Assembly: GCA_027486095.1 (NCBI GenBank)
Contig: JAIXPT010000217.1
Span: 1-43,045 of the forward strand
Reading direction: 5' to 3'
DNA from: Planctomycetaceae bacterium
Lineage (GTDB): Bacteria; Planctomycetota; Planctomycetia; Pirellulales; UBA1268
Length of the DNA: 43,045 bases
A model generated the notes under the pieces. That model did not search any database, was not told the DNA's origin, and saw only the letters and a list, made by a program, of their open reading frames with translations. How positions within the stretch are numbered: the stretch's first letter is position 1; each line of letters begins with the position of its first letter. The translations under genes were made by a program, and so were the position numbers. Positions 17,363-25,956 of this stretch are shown here, one piece after another.

Positions 17363-19399
17363 TCATGTCGACGACCGAATCAGATCACGACGGTCGAACA
17401 CGACCCAGCCGAGCAGGCCGATGACCACCGGGTAGACGATCCCGATCTTGAACAGACACGAGAGCACGTTGCCCATCGGCACCGCGATGCCCGTGGCCAG
17501 CTTCGCCACCGCGTCGTAGTCGGAGAAGGCGGGCACCAGCCAAAGCACGAGGTCCGAGATGAACCCGAGCAGCATTCGCCCCGCCTCATAGAAGCGAAAC
17601 TGCGCGGCGAGTCCGGCGGCGGCCACGATTCGCTCCGCGACCGACCCGAGCGCCGAGTCGGCGACGACGTTGTATTCGCCGAGCGCGTCGCGCAGGAAAC
17701 CGCTCCCGAGCGCTGCGAAGTAGACGACCATCGCCAGCAGCACGGCCGTTGGAAAGCCGAGAAACGTGGCCGCCGCGACCGCAGCTGCGGCTACCATCGC
17801 GAGCTTGAACCAGATCACGAGCAGACAGCGGACGAAGTTGCCGTCGAAACCTCCGACGCGATGCAGCACCTTCATGCCATCGCCCGGGGAAAATGTGATC
17901 GCCGTTGGCCGTGTCTCCCCCGCCGGTACGAGGTTGCGATTGGCCACGGTGAGCCGGATCGTGCCGGTATCACCCAGCGCCTCGGCCGGGATCTCGAGCG
18001 TGGTCACCGCCTGGCTCGGGAGCGTCTGCTCGACGTGCTGCCCATCCACGATCGGCCACGGCCGGTCGTTGATGGAGAGCACGAACCGGACATCGGCCAG
18101 ATCGATGTCGACATTGTTGGCCCTGGGCTTCACCTGGAGCTGCACCCCCTCGCTGCCGGTGGGCAGGCCATGAAACACGAACGTGGAGACCATGTCGGGG
18201 GTGACGGTGTGCCACTGCCAGTCGTACTCCTGGCGAATCCGCCGCCGGGCGGCTGCCGGATTCCGTCGGAAGGCATCGGGCTCGTCCTGTTCGAGCTGGC
18301 GGATCGCCGCATCAATCGCGGCATCGTACTCCTCGGGCTTGTCGTGCGCCGGCAGCACCTCGGCCCGGGCCGTGAGCACCTGCCGGTCGACGGCATCGCG
18401 GTCGGCATCATCGGCGGCGAGCGTGCCGCCGAGCACTTTCGTGAACGTATACGTCCCCGCACCCGCGAGGGCGACCATCAGCAGGTTGAACGCCACGATC
18501 CCGAGCCACTTGCCCACGAGATATTCCCAGCGGTCGAGCGGTTTCGCGAGGGTCATGTGGATGCGGCCGGAGTCGATGTCGCCGCATACGCTGCCGCACG
18601 CGAGGAAGATCGTGAGCAGGCCGAGGATCAGCCCGGTGCCCCCGAGCGCCCAATTCAGGAAAAACTGCACTCGGTAGGCGAGCCGCTCGGAATGGTCGAG
18701 CAGGAGCGGGAGCGTCGGCACCATCACCACGAGGAGCACGAGGAGTGCCACCGACACCCGCATCCGCACCGCCTCGTCGAGCACCGTGCGGGCCACGCCC
18801 GGAATGCCCGCCGCCCCGGAGAGCGCCTGCCGCAGCCCGGCCAGGCCGAGCACGCAGCCCACGGCCATGCCCGTCACGCCCGCAAGGCCGGTGGCGGCGA
18901 CCGGCCAGTCGTGCCGCACGAGAAACCACACGGCCGCCGCCGACGCGATGGTCGCGGCAGACCACGCCGCCTGAACCCGCCACCGCGGTGCCCCGCGAAA
19001 CACCCGCCATGTCCACCAGGCGGATGCCGCGGCAGCGATGACCTGGAGCGTCAGTCCGAGCCCGAAGCTCCCGGCGAAGCCGGCTCGGGCGACCAACTCC
19101 GCCACGGCGGCCCCGCCCCCGAGCAGGGCGGCATAGCCTGCCGTCGCCGGCCACGGCCCGGCAGGAACGGCGATGCGAAACAGGCCACTGGCCGCCCAGA
19201 TGATCGTTGCCGCGAGCGTGAGCAGCCGCAGGACGCCGGCCACCTGCCCGCTTCCCTGCGATTCAAGGAGCCACGCGGCGCCGAGGCCGATCGCCACGAT
19301 TCCCACGAGCGCAGCCAGCCACGCGCCCAGAGCCCGCTGCCCGTCCAATCCACTGGCACGCTCCGGCCTGGGCGTTCGAGAGATGGATGAGGCTGCCAT
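17363..19399 (-). CDS. ABC-2 type transporter permease with large soluble insert
   Basis: A 678-residue membrane protein. The first 200 residues hold several extra helices. The ABC-2 core begins around DEAVRMRVSVALLVLL and continues with GSVCGDIDSGRIHMTLAKP, then LDRWEYLVGKWLG, the characteristic coupling region of ABC-2/GldF-like permeases. A soluble domain of about 200 residues, roughly 300-510, sits between helices and has beta-rich phrases such as VDIDLADVRFVLSINDRPWP. The last helices carry AVLLAMVVYFAALGSGFL. It lies 31 bp after the ATP-binding subunit and pairs with it. The substrate is unknown. Its length is well above the usual 250-400 residues of simple ABC-2 permeases because of the N-terminal helices and the insert. 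Confidence 0.8.
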   Translation of the reverse strand: MAASSISRTPRPERASGLDGQRALGAWLAALVGIVAIGLGAAWLLESQGSGQVAGVLRLLTLAATIIWAASGLFRIAVPAGPWPATAGYAALLGGGAAVAELVARAGFAGSFGLGLTLQVIAAAASAWWTWRVFRGAPRWRVQAAWSAATIASAAAVWFLVRHDWPVAATGLAGVTGMAVGCVLGLAGLRQALSGAAGIPGVARTVLDEAVRMRVSVALLVLLVVMVPTLPLLLDHSERLAYRVQFFLNWALGGTGLILGLLTIFLACGSVCGDIDSGRIHMTLAKPLDRWEYLVGKWLGIVAFNLLMVALAGAGTYTFTKVLGGTLAADDADRDAVDRQVLTARAEVLPAHDKPEEYDAAIDAAIRQLEQDEPDAFRRNPAAARRRIRQEYDWQWHTVTPDMVSTFVFHGLPTGSEGVQLQVKPRANNVDIDLADVRFVLSINDRPWPIVDGQHVEQTLPSQAVTTLEIPAEALGDTGTIRLTVANRNLVPAGETRPTAITFSPGDGMKVLHRVGGFDGNFVRCLLVIWFKLAMVAAAAVAAATFLGFPTAVLLAMVVYFAALGSGFLRDALGEYNVVADSALGSVAERIVAAAGLAAQFRFYEAGRMLLGFISDLVLWLVPAFSDYDAVAKLATGIAVPMGNVLSCLFKIGIVYPVVIGLLGWVVFDRRDLIRSST

Positions 19400-19430
19400 G
19401 ATCGCGTTCTCGTCCCGCTTCTGCCGTCGG

Positions 19431-20477
19431 TCAGCGGTTGATCAGGCTGTCGATGAGCCCCGTATCGACCGGTCGAGCAGTCTCCACCGGGGCGTCCGCG
19501 ACGCCGGCTCCGACGGCTGCCGGCACGGCAGGGGCGTCGCGCCGTTTCGCAGCCTCGTGGCCACGAAGGAAGTCGGCCACCTGCCCGCCCGACCGGGCGC
19601 CACTGGTTTCCGTGCCTTGGGCCCGCGCCCTTTCGACGATCTCCAGAAACAACGACTCCATCCGCCGCCGCGGCCGTTCGACGTCGAGATGCCCGATTCC
19701 ATGTCGGGCGAGCACCCCGCGAATTTCGTTCACCACGCCGTCTGGCAGGCTGTCGGTGCGGATCGTCGTGCTGTCTTCCTGGACGAGCAGTTCGTCGCAC
19801 CTGCCTTCGGCGTGCACCCGGCCGCCGAACATGATCGCCACGCGGTCGCAGAGATCTTCCACGTCCGACAGTTGGTGCGTGCACAGCAGCACCGTCTTGC
19901 CGCGGCGGCCGAGGTCGGCGATCAGGTCCTTGATCTGCCGCGCGCCGACGGGATCCATGCCGCTCGTCGGCTCGTCGAGAATCAGGAGTTGCGGGTCGTT
20001 GATCAGGCTCTGTGCCAGCCCCACGCGCCGCTGCATGCCCTTGGAAAACTCCCCCACGGGCCGGTGCTCCACCGCCTCGAGGCCCACCATGTCGAGCAGC
20101 ATGTCGATCCGCTCGCGCCGCACCGACGCCGGCAGCCGGAACAGCCGGCCGTAGTAATCGAGCGTCTCGCGGGCTGAAAGGAACCGATAGAGATAGCTCT
20201 CCTCGGGCAGATAGCCGACGTGCTTCTTCGTGGCTACGTCCCGCGGCCGGCGGCCGAGGACGGCGATTCGCCCCTTCGTCGGCGACAATAGCCCGAGGAG
20301 CATCTTGATCGTGGTGCTCTTGCCCGAGCCGTTCGGCCCGAGGAGCCCATACACCTGCCCGCGGCGCACCTCGAGATCGAGCCCTTCGACCGCCTTCACG
20401 CGGGGCCGCATCCAGAAATCACGAAACGTCTTCGTGAGCCCGACGCACTTGATGTCGATGCCTTCCGTGGCGGTCAC
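19431..20477 (-). CDS. ABC transporter ATP-binding protein (ABC-2 class)
   Basis: The nucleotide-binding domain has Walker A GPNGSGKST at residues 47-55, the signature helix FSKGMQRRVGLAQ from residue 144 (a KGM variant of LSGGQ, common in CcmA/NatA-like subunits), Walker B LLILDEP at 164-170, and an H-loop in LLCTHQLSDVEDLCDR. About 110 residues follow the ATPase core, starting at GGRVHAEGRCDELLV, and end in an Ala/Pro-rich tail; such tails in ABC-2 ATPases often contact partner proteins. GTG 20477 overlaps the preceding SPFH gene stop (GTGA), so the ATPase is translationally tied to an SPFH protein. It energises the permease encoded just downstream. Confidence 0.93.
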   Translation of the reverse strand: MTATEGIDIKCVGLTKTFRDFWMRPRVKAVEGLDLEVRRGQVYGLLGPNGSGKSTTIKMLLGLLSPTKGRIAVLGRRPRDVATKKHVGYLPEESYLYRFLSARETLDYYGRLFRLPASVRRERIDMLLDMVGLEAVEHRPVGEFSKGMQRRVGLAQSLINDPQLLILDEPTSGMDPVGARQIKDLIADLGRRGKTVLLCTHQLSDVEDLCDRVAIMFGGRVHAEGRCDELLVQEDSTTIRTDSLPDGVVNEIRGVLARHGIGHLDVERPRRRMESLFLEIVERARAQGTETSGARSGGQVADFLRGHEAAKRRDAPAVPAAVGAGVADAPVETARPVDTGLIDSLINR

Positions 20478-21739
20478 TTCCCGAACTCCGCTTGCCGTTC
20501 CTTGAGCGACTTCATCTGCTCCTTCTGCCGCTCCTTCTGGATCTCGGGATCGCGGTTGAGCTGCAACTCGAGTTTGCCCGGAACGGTGTAAAAGGTCTCG
20601 ACATCGCCGGTGAGAATCTGCTCCCGCGCGTCTTCCCAGAGCCGCGAGAGGATGATCCGCGGATTCTGCTCATACTGGGGCAGGAGCCGGTTGAACGTAT
20701 CGCTGTCGGCTTTCACGCGCTCCACCACTTGCGTGCGATGGGTCTTGGCCGTGTTGACGATCCGGGCCACGTCGCCGCCGAGCGCCACGCCCTCGATCTT
20801 GAGGTCACCGATCGCCGCGTCGATCTCCTGCTCGGCCGCGCGGGCCGCTGCCATGTCGCCAGTCTCCGCGGCCCGCTCGAAGCGGTCGAGCGCCGCGAGC
20901 AGCTTCTCACTTCCCTCCCCCGCCGCCTCGCCGAGAATCCGGGCCTGATCCTGCTGCGCCGCCACGATCCGCTGGTCGCGGTCGCTCTCGGCGGTGGTGA
21001 CGGCGTCAAAACTCCCGATCACGCTCACAGGAGCCGTGACCTTGTCGAGCGTGAGTCGGTCGATCGTGAGCCCCGTCGCCATGTCGGCGAGCCGTCGCTG
21101 GGCGACTCCCGTGGCGACCTCGCGGTTGACGACGCCCTTGAGCAGGTCGTCGGCCGAGAGTTGGGCGACGGCCTGCACGATCCCCTGCTGCATGGCACAC
21201 CGTACGAGGTCTTCGGCGAGGGGCCGCGTGCCGACATTCGTGACGAACGCCACCGGATCGGTGACACGAAACGTGACGGTCCAGCGGGCGTGGGCGATGT
21301 TCATGTCGCCGGTGAGGAGCGAGCCGTCGAGCACAGGATTGAGCGGCCCGGCGTGGGCGTTGCGAATCTGGTCGCGGGTCATGCCGGTGTCGCGATTGCC
21401 GGTCTGATACCAAAACTCCTTGTCGAGGCTGAGCGTCATCGGACGCGTGTCCACCTTGATCACCTGCTCGATCGGAAACGGGGCCGCCAGGTAGGTGCCC
21501 CGCTCGAGCACCCGTTCGCCGGGCGCTCCGACATAGTCGCCAAACCGCAGCCGCAGGGCGACTTCGTTCGAACCCACGCTGAACGTGCCGCTGAAGGCAT
21601 ACGCCACGAGTGCCGCGAACATCGCGTATTTCAGGATCCCGAAACTCACCCGCAGGGCTTCGGCCAGCGACTGTTGGGCCGGATCGAGGGCGCCGGCGAC
21701 GTCGTCAGGGGCGGGTGCTGGGCGGTCGGCGGAACTCAT
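20474..21739 (-). CDS. Third SPFH/Band 7 protein (HflK-like)
   Basis: A 421-residue protein with one membrane helix (about residues 40-57, ILKYAMFAALVAYAFSGTF), then an SPFH domain starting SVGSNEVALRLRFGD and containing WTVTFRVTDPVAFVTNV. A long coiled-coil region follows (IVAAQQDQARILGEAAG; AARAAEQEIDAAIGDL), and the charged C-terminus is KERQKEQMKSLKERQAEFGK. ATG 21739 is chosen because it overlaps the HflC-like stop (ATGA); upstream sequence in this frame is unlike the family. SPFH proteins form membrane-bound oligomeric cages; HflK/C versions restrain the FtsH protease. Here the gene is coupled at both ends, to HflC-like and to the ABC ATPase. A scaffold for the transporter is an alternative role. 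Confidence 0.85.
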   Translation of the reverse strand: MSSADRPAPAPDDVAGALDPAQQSLAEALRVSFGILKYAMFAALVAYAFSGTFSVGSNEVALRLRFGDYVGAPGERVLERGTYLAAPFPIEQVIKVDTRPMTLSLDKEFWYQTGNRDTGMTRDQIRNAHAGPLNPVLDGSLLTGDMNIAHARWTVTFRVTDPVAFVTNVGTRPLAEDLVRCAMQQGIVQAVAQLSADDLLKGVVNREVATGVAQRRLADMATGLTIDRLTLDKVTAPVSVIGSFDAVTTAESDRDQRIVAAQQDQARILGEAAGEGSEKLLAALDRFERAAETGDMAAARAAEQEIDAAIGDLKIEGVALGGDVARIVNTAKTHRTQVVERVKADSDTFNRLLPQYEQNPRIILSRLWEDAREQILTGDVETFYTVPGKLELQLNRDPEIQKERQKEQMKSLKERQAEFGK

Positions 21740-22689
21740 GGCGTCTGCCTCGCTGCGGGCGCCGGACGGCCGCCGGCCACAGGCGGCGTGGCCGGCGCCG
21801 ACTGGCCTGGATCGCGACTGAACCAATCGAGAATGCCAAGGCTGTCGGCCGAGAGTACGAACGTGGTGTTGTGGTCGAGCATCTTCTTGAGCGCCTCGAC
21901 CTTCCGCAGGAAGATGGCGAAGTCCTCGTTCTTGGCGAAGCTCGAGTACTCCTGAGAGGCCTCGCGATCGCCCTGCGAGCGAATCGTCTGCGCCCGCCGC
22001 TCGGCGAATGCCAGGATTCGGTCACGGGCGCTCTTGGCCTCGCTCCGGATCGCCGACGCCTGGGCCTGCCCCTCCTGCAGGGCGTTTTCGGCAAGCCGTT
22101 CGCGGGTCTTGATCATCGTCTCGAAGATCTTCTCCGTGGTCGCCTCGGGTAGCACGATCTTGTAGAGCCCGATGCTCTCCACCTTGAGGCCGTAGCCCGA
22201 ATCGGCGAGCGACGTCTCGAGGGCCCGCTTCGCCTCCTCTTCGATCTGGGCCAGCTTGAGCTTGTCTTGATCGAGGTTCACGAGCTCGTCGAGCCGGTAG
22301 CGGCTGATCACACCGCGAATCTCGCGCAGGCGGCTCGAGAGCTGCCGTGAGGCCTCTGCGGGGTCCTTGAGGGTGACGTAGAAGTCGAGCGGGTTCTCGA
22401 TCCGCCACGTGAGGTATGTCCGCACGATCACGCTTTTGCCGTCGGCCGTCTGCAATTCCTCGATCTTGTCTTCGAGCAACTGCAGCCGCTTCGAATAGTG
22501 CGTGACCTTGTGGATCGGCCAGGGGAGCCGCCACTTGAGGCCGGGCGTGCTCTGCACGCTGGTGGCGTCGGCCTTGTCGAAGGTGGTGCGGACGGCCACC
22601 TGGTCGTACCGCACCTGGTAGAGAAACATGTACGACAGGAGCACGGCGGAGATCACTGCACCGATCAGGAGCGTAAACGAGTTTTTCAT
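21736..22689 (-). CDS. hflC: HflC-like SPFH protein
   Basis: A 317-residue SPFH protein from ATG 22689 (MKNSFTLLIGAVISAVLL, a typical HflC-like N-terminal anchor). YQVRYDQVAVRTTF and STPGLKWRLPWPIHKV match HflC, as do the LTWRIENPLDFYVTL strand and the helical EGQAQASAIRSEAKSARDRI segment. The C-terminus has KVEALKKMLDHNTTFVLS and ends in a short Pro/Ala tail. HflC forms a complex with HflK that encloses FtsH in E. coli. GTG 22743 would overlap the upstream stop as GTGA, but it has no ribosome-binding site and adds 18 residues unlike the family; ATG 22689 has GGA 8 nt before it. Family membership is clear; whether it acts on FtsH is untested. Confidence 0.9.
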   Translation of the reverse strand: MKNSFTLLIGAVISAVLLSYMFLYQVRYDQVAVRTTFDKADATSVQSTPGLKWRLPWPIHKVTHYSKRLQLLEDKIEELQTADGKSVIVRTYLTWRIENPLDFYVTLKDPAEASRQLSSRLREIRGVISRYRLDELVNLDQDKLKLAQIEEEAKRALETSLADSGYGLKVESIGLYKIVLPEATTEKIFETMIKTRERLAENALQEGQAQASAIRSEAKSARDRILAFAERRAQTIRSQGDREASQEYSSFAKNEDFAIFLRKVEALKKMLDHNTTFVLSADSLGILDWFSRDPGQSAPATPPVAGGRPAPAARQTP

Positions 22690-22739
22690 GACGGAATCCG
22701 TGCCTGAAAGTGTGCGGGCGGAGAGGAAACGGGGTTCGC

Positions 22740-24872
22740 TCACTCGCCGAGGAGGGTGTCGATCGCCGAGGTGGGGTCGCTGAAGTCCATCCGGAGCATG
22801 GGAAGTTCGCCGTGATCGCCCGCGATCACGAACTTTCTCCGATCGGCCAGCCCGTCGGCGAGCACCTCGAAGAACCGGCGGACGCGGTAGTAGTCGGGCG
22901 ATTTCTCGAATGCGAGCAGTTCGCCGGCGAACCGCTCCTGGGCGCTGCGTTCACCGACGGCCCTCGTCCAGCGATAGCCACGCGCCGCGTGGATCATCTC
23001 TGCCGCCTCGCCCCTGGCTTCACCGAGGAGGGCCTCGATCCGCAGTTCCTGCTCGGTAAGTTTGCGTGCTGCGTCGCGGTCGCCGGCGGCTGCCGCGCGG
23101 CCCATCTCGCTGCGGAGAGCGTCGAGGGCGAGAATCGCCTCGTTAATCCGGCCGCTGTGCTCCACCGACCCCGCCACCTTGGCGAGCGTGGCGACGGCAT
23201 CACGGCGGCCAGTTTGAATGAGCGACTCACGCTGCTGCTGGGCGCCGATCTGGCCGTGGAACGCGCGGGCGACCTTGCCGCCCGGCGGCTTGAGCGACGT
23301 GACCGACACGCCGACGACGTCGAGCCCGAGGCCGAGGGCGTCGATCCGCTCCTGGATGGTCTTTTCGAGTTCCGCGCCGCCGCTCGTGCGGCCGTTCGAC
23401 AAGAGGTCGTCGAGTTCGTGACTGGCGAAGTAGCGGCTGGCCTCCTGCTGGGCGATCACCGTGAGTGCCTCCCGCGGGGCGAGTGCGCCTTCGATAAACT
23501 CGATCAGGTCGCGCACACGGTACTGCACGACCACGTCGGCGGCCACGAGCGCCATGCCGCCCCCCGTGGTGCGATCGCTGCGGGTGTCGAACGCCGTGGG
23601 AAAATATTCCATCCCGAGCTTCGCGAGGTTGTCGTCCCCCGTCGTCCACAGGATGGCCTCGTCGTCGGCACCGCGGCCTGCCGGGTCGCTCGACACGGTG
23701 ATCTGGAGCACCTTGCCCACCGGGTAGGCCATTGCCGTCTCCACCGGCCAGGGCAGCTTGAAGTGAATGCCGGGCCCTCTGGCCTGCCCCTGCACCGCAC
23801 CGAAGCGGAGCACCACCCCCTGCTCGTCCGGCCCCACGATCACGAGCGTCGAGAGAGCCAGCAGCACGCAGACTCCGAGCAGCGTGAGTGGCGTCACCGC
23901 CCGCCCCAAAAGCCGATAGAGCCAGCTGCGGGAGACTTCGACGCCGAACTGGTAATTGATGAGTTCGCCGACCACCTGACCGAGCGATTCGGGCGTGGTG
24001 AGCAGGCCGAGCAGCCGGCTGTCGAACGCCGGCCGCGGCAGCTCGCCGGGCCGCTTGGGACGGTAGGCGGCGAGCAAGCCATTGAGCAGGATCTCGATGC
24101 CGATCAGGATCATCACCGCGGGCACGGCGGCCGAGATGACCCGGAACAGCGACGTGTCGTCGAGGACGGCAGCCGCTGCCGCACCGAGCGCCACGAGCCC
24201 GGCGAGCACGAAGCAACTCATCAAGTAGCTCGCCCCGCCGCGCAGCAACTGCCACTCCTTCACTCGCGTGTAGCCGCTGATCCAACGGGCCGCGACGAAG
24301 GCCACGAACGCGATCGCCCCCGCGACAAACAGCAGGCCCACGGGGTTCACCCCGGAGGCGATCGTCGTCACGGTCGCGGGGTCGGCGGCGGCCAGGAGGC
24401 TGGCGTTGCGCCACACGAGCGCGATTCCAGCGGCGATGAGATAGGCCGCCACGAGGAAGCTGACGGCAGGCAGACCGTACGCCAACAGGTTGGCCAGCCG
24501 CTGCCGCGCCCGCTGGAGTTCGTCCGACAAGTCGCCGAACAGCACTGCCGAGGCTGCGTCTTGGGCGGCCAGTTTCTCCGACGCCAGCGTCTCCCGCCGC
24601 TCCGTCTCGAACTGGGAGTAGATGAGGGCCAGGACGACCCAGATCGGAACGCCCCCGAGCATGTGCCAGGTGGCGGCCTGGATCGCCGGGCTCTGCGTCC
24701 ACAGGCCGACGAGCGCCGTGGCCACCGTCAACGCGAGCTGGATCACGAGCCCGACGGTGGCGGCCGTCGTGCCGCGGCGGTAGGTAAGCTGGTCGCCCTT
24801 CACGCGTGCCGAAAAATTTGAGGGGATGCGGCCGCCCGGCGGCATCCGGCCGGAGGCTCCGGACGCCTTCAT
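22740..24872 (-). CDS. hflK: HflK-like SPFH protein with polytopic N-terminal domain
   Basis: A 710-residue protein. The C-terminal half is a clear HflK: membrane helix 326-346, then VGPDEQGVVLRFGAVQG at about 346, GPGIHFKLPWPVETAMAYP, VQYRVRDLIEFIEGAL, and a helical tail with EARGEAAEMIHAARGYRW. The N-terminal 320 residues are not part of ordinary HflK (about 420 residues with one helix): they contain about six further membrane helices, near 36-57, 72-87, 129-154, 176-198, 214-236 and 245-268. ATG 24872 has GAGG 5-8 nt upstream. It is the first gene of the operon. The extra domain may recruit a substrate or the ABC permease; that is inference. Confidence 0.88.
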   Translation of the reverse strand: MKASGASGRMPPGGRIPSNFSARVKGDQLTYRRGTTAATVGLVIQLALTVATALVGLWTQSPAIQAATWHMLGGVPIWVVLALIYSQFETERRETLASEKLAAQDAASAVLFGDLSDELQRARQRLANLLAYGLPAVSFLVAAYLIAAGIALVWRNASLLAAADPATVTTIASGVNPVGLLFVAGAIAFVAFVAARWISGYTRVKEWQLLRGGASYLMSCFVLAGLVALGAAAAAVLDDTSLFRVISAAVPAVMILIGIEILLNGLLAAYRPKRPGELPRPAFDSRLLGLLTTPESLGQVVGELINYQFGVEVSRSWLYRLLGRAVTPLTLLGVCVLLALSTLVIVGPDEQGVVLRFGAVQGQARGPGIHFKLPWPVETAMAYPVGKVLQITVSSDPAGRGADDEAILWTTGDDNLAKLGMEYFPTAFDTRSDRTTGGGMALVAADVVVQYRVRDLIEFIEGALAPREALTVIAQQEASRYFASHELDDLLSNGRTSGGAELEKTIQERIDALGLGLDVVGVSVTSLKPPGGKVARAFHGQIGAQQQRESLIQTGRRDAVATLAKVAGSVEHSGRINEAILALDALRSEMGRAAAAGDRDAARKLTEQELRIEALLGEARGEAAEMIHAARGYRWTRAVGERSAQERFAGELLAFEKSPDYYRVRRFFEVLADGLADRRKFVIAGDHGELPMLRMDFSDPTSAIDTLLGE

Positions 24873-24953
24873 CCTACCCTCGGGCCGGCCCCGGTCGCCG
24901 GCGGCGGTGTTAGTTCTTCATGAGGGCCCACGGGCGGGTAGGTTATGGGCTGC
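24873..24953. promoter_or_regulatory. Divergent promoter region between the SPFH/ABC operon and an ABC-2 permease
   Basis: Only about 80 bp separate the two divergent starts, so promoters for both must lie here or overlap the genes. No convincing -35/-10 pair was recognised. Shared control of the two transcripts is plausible because both encode ABC-2 type permease parts. Confidence 0.35.
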
Positions 24954-25952
24954 ATGTCCGTTTTCGCCGTCGCCCGCAACGCGTTCCTCGAATCGATCCG
25001 CCAGCCCGTCTTCGTCGTGCTGCTGGTCGTGGGCATCCTCGCGCTCGTGCTCAATGTGAACCTGGCGGCATTCGCCTTCGAGGACGACAGCAAGCTGCTG
25101 ATCGACCTGGGCTTGAGCACACTATTCATCGTGGGGATTCTCCTGGCCGCATTCAACGCCACGGGCGTGCTCTCGAAGGAGATCGAGAGCAAGACGGTGC
25201 TCACCGTGGTGAGCAAGCCCGTCTCACGCGCGGCACTCGTCATCGGAAAATACCTCGGTGTCGCCGCGGCGATCGCCCTCGGCTTCTGGGTGTTGGCGGC
25301 GGTGTTTCTCCTGGCGGTGCGGCACAGGGTGCAGGCTGGCGTGCGGATGGAAGATACGTTTGACCTGCCCGTGCTCGTGTTCTCGCTGCTCTTCGGCGGC
25401 CTGGCACTCCTCGTGGCCGGCCTTGCCAACTACCTCTACCGGCGGCCGTTCCCCAGCACGTTCGCCGTGAGCCTCGCCGTGGCACTGACGGCGGCGCTCG
25501 GAATCGTGTGGTGCGTGAGCCGCGACTGGGCATTCCAGGATCCGCGCGTGGAGTGGGATCCGCAGTTGATGATCGCCCTGGGGCTCGTCTTCGAGGCGGT
25601 GCTCGTGCTCGCCGCGGTGGCGATCGCGGCCTCGACGCGGCTCGGGCAGGTGATGACGCTGGCCGTCTGCCTGGGCGTGTTTCTGGTCGGCCTCGTGAGC
25701 GAGTATTTTCTGGGCACCGTCGTGGCAGCGCCCGCCGACGCGCAGAGCCCGTCATCCTTCGTACGGCTCGTCGCCTGGCCGCTCTACGCGGCGATCCCTA
25801 ACCTGCAATTCTTCTGGTCGGCCGACGCCCTCACGCAGGGCAACCCGATGACGATCGGCTACTTCGCCGCGGTGAGCCTCTACGCCGCCCTGGTGGTCGG
25901 TGCCGTGATCAGCCTCGCCGTGCTGCTCTTCCAGCACCGCGACGTCGGGTGA
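24954..25952 (+). CDS. ABC-2 type transporter permease (332 aa)
   Basis: A membrane protein with about seven helices. FAVARNAFLESIRQPVFVVLL is the typical amphipathic entry and first helix of NosY/GldF-like ABC-2 permeases, and GVLSKEIESKTVLTVVSKP followed by VSRAALVIGKYLG is the conserved coupling segment. SKEIESKTVLTVVSKPVSR here and CGDIDSGRIHMTLAKPLDR in the permease at 17363-19399 are clearly related. No ATPase is encoded on this strand; the divergent ATPase at 19431-20477 is the nearest candidate partner. ATG 24954 (MSVFAVARN) is preferred over ATG 24945 because it gives the usual family N-terminus. Its stop is four bases from that of the converging P-type ATPase gene. Confidence 0.85.
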   Translation: MSVFAVARNAFLESIRQPVFVVLLVVGILALVLNVNLAAFAFEDDSKLLIDLGLSTLFIVGILLAAFNATGVLSKEIESKTVLTVVSKPVSRAALVIGKYLGVAAAIALGFWVLAAVFLLAVRHRVQAGVRMEDTFDLPVLVFSLLFGGLALLVAGLANYLYRRPFPSTFAVSLAVALTAALGIVWCVSRDWAFQDPRVEWDPQLMIALGLVFEAVLVLAAVAIAASTRLGQVMTLAVCLGVFLVGLVSEYFLGTVVAAPADAQSPSSFVRLVAWPLYAAIPNLQFFWSADALTQGNPMTIGYFAAVSLYAALVVGAVISLAVLLFQHRDVG

Positions 25953-25956
25953 GCCG

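Noticed and set aside
17162-19390. Plus-strand open frame (742 codons)
   Set aside because: Mirror of the ABC permease; the product is His/Arg/Glu-rich without any domain.
20492-24821. Plus-strand open frames (487 and 703 codons) antisense to the SPFH genes
   Set aside because: The SPFH proteins on the minus strand have clear family motifs; these are shadow frames typical of GC-rich DNA.
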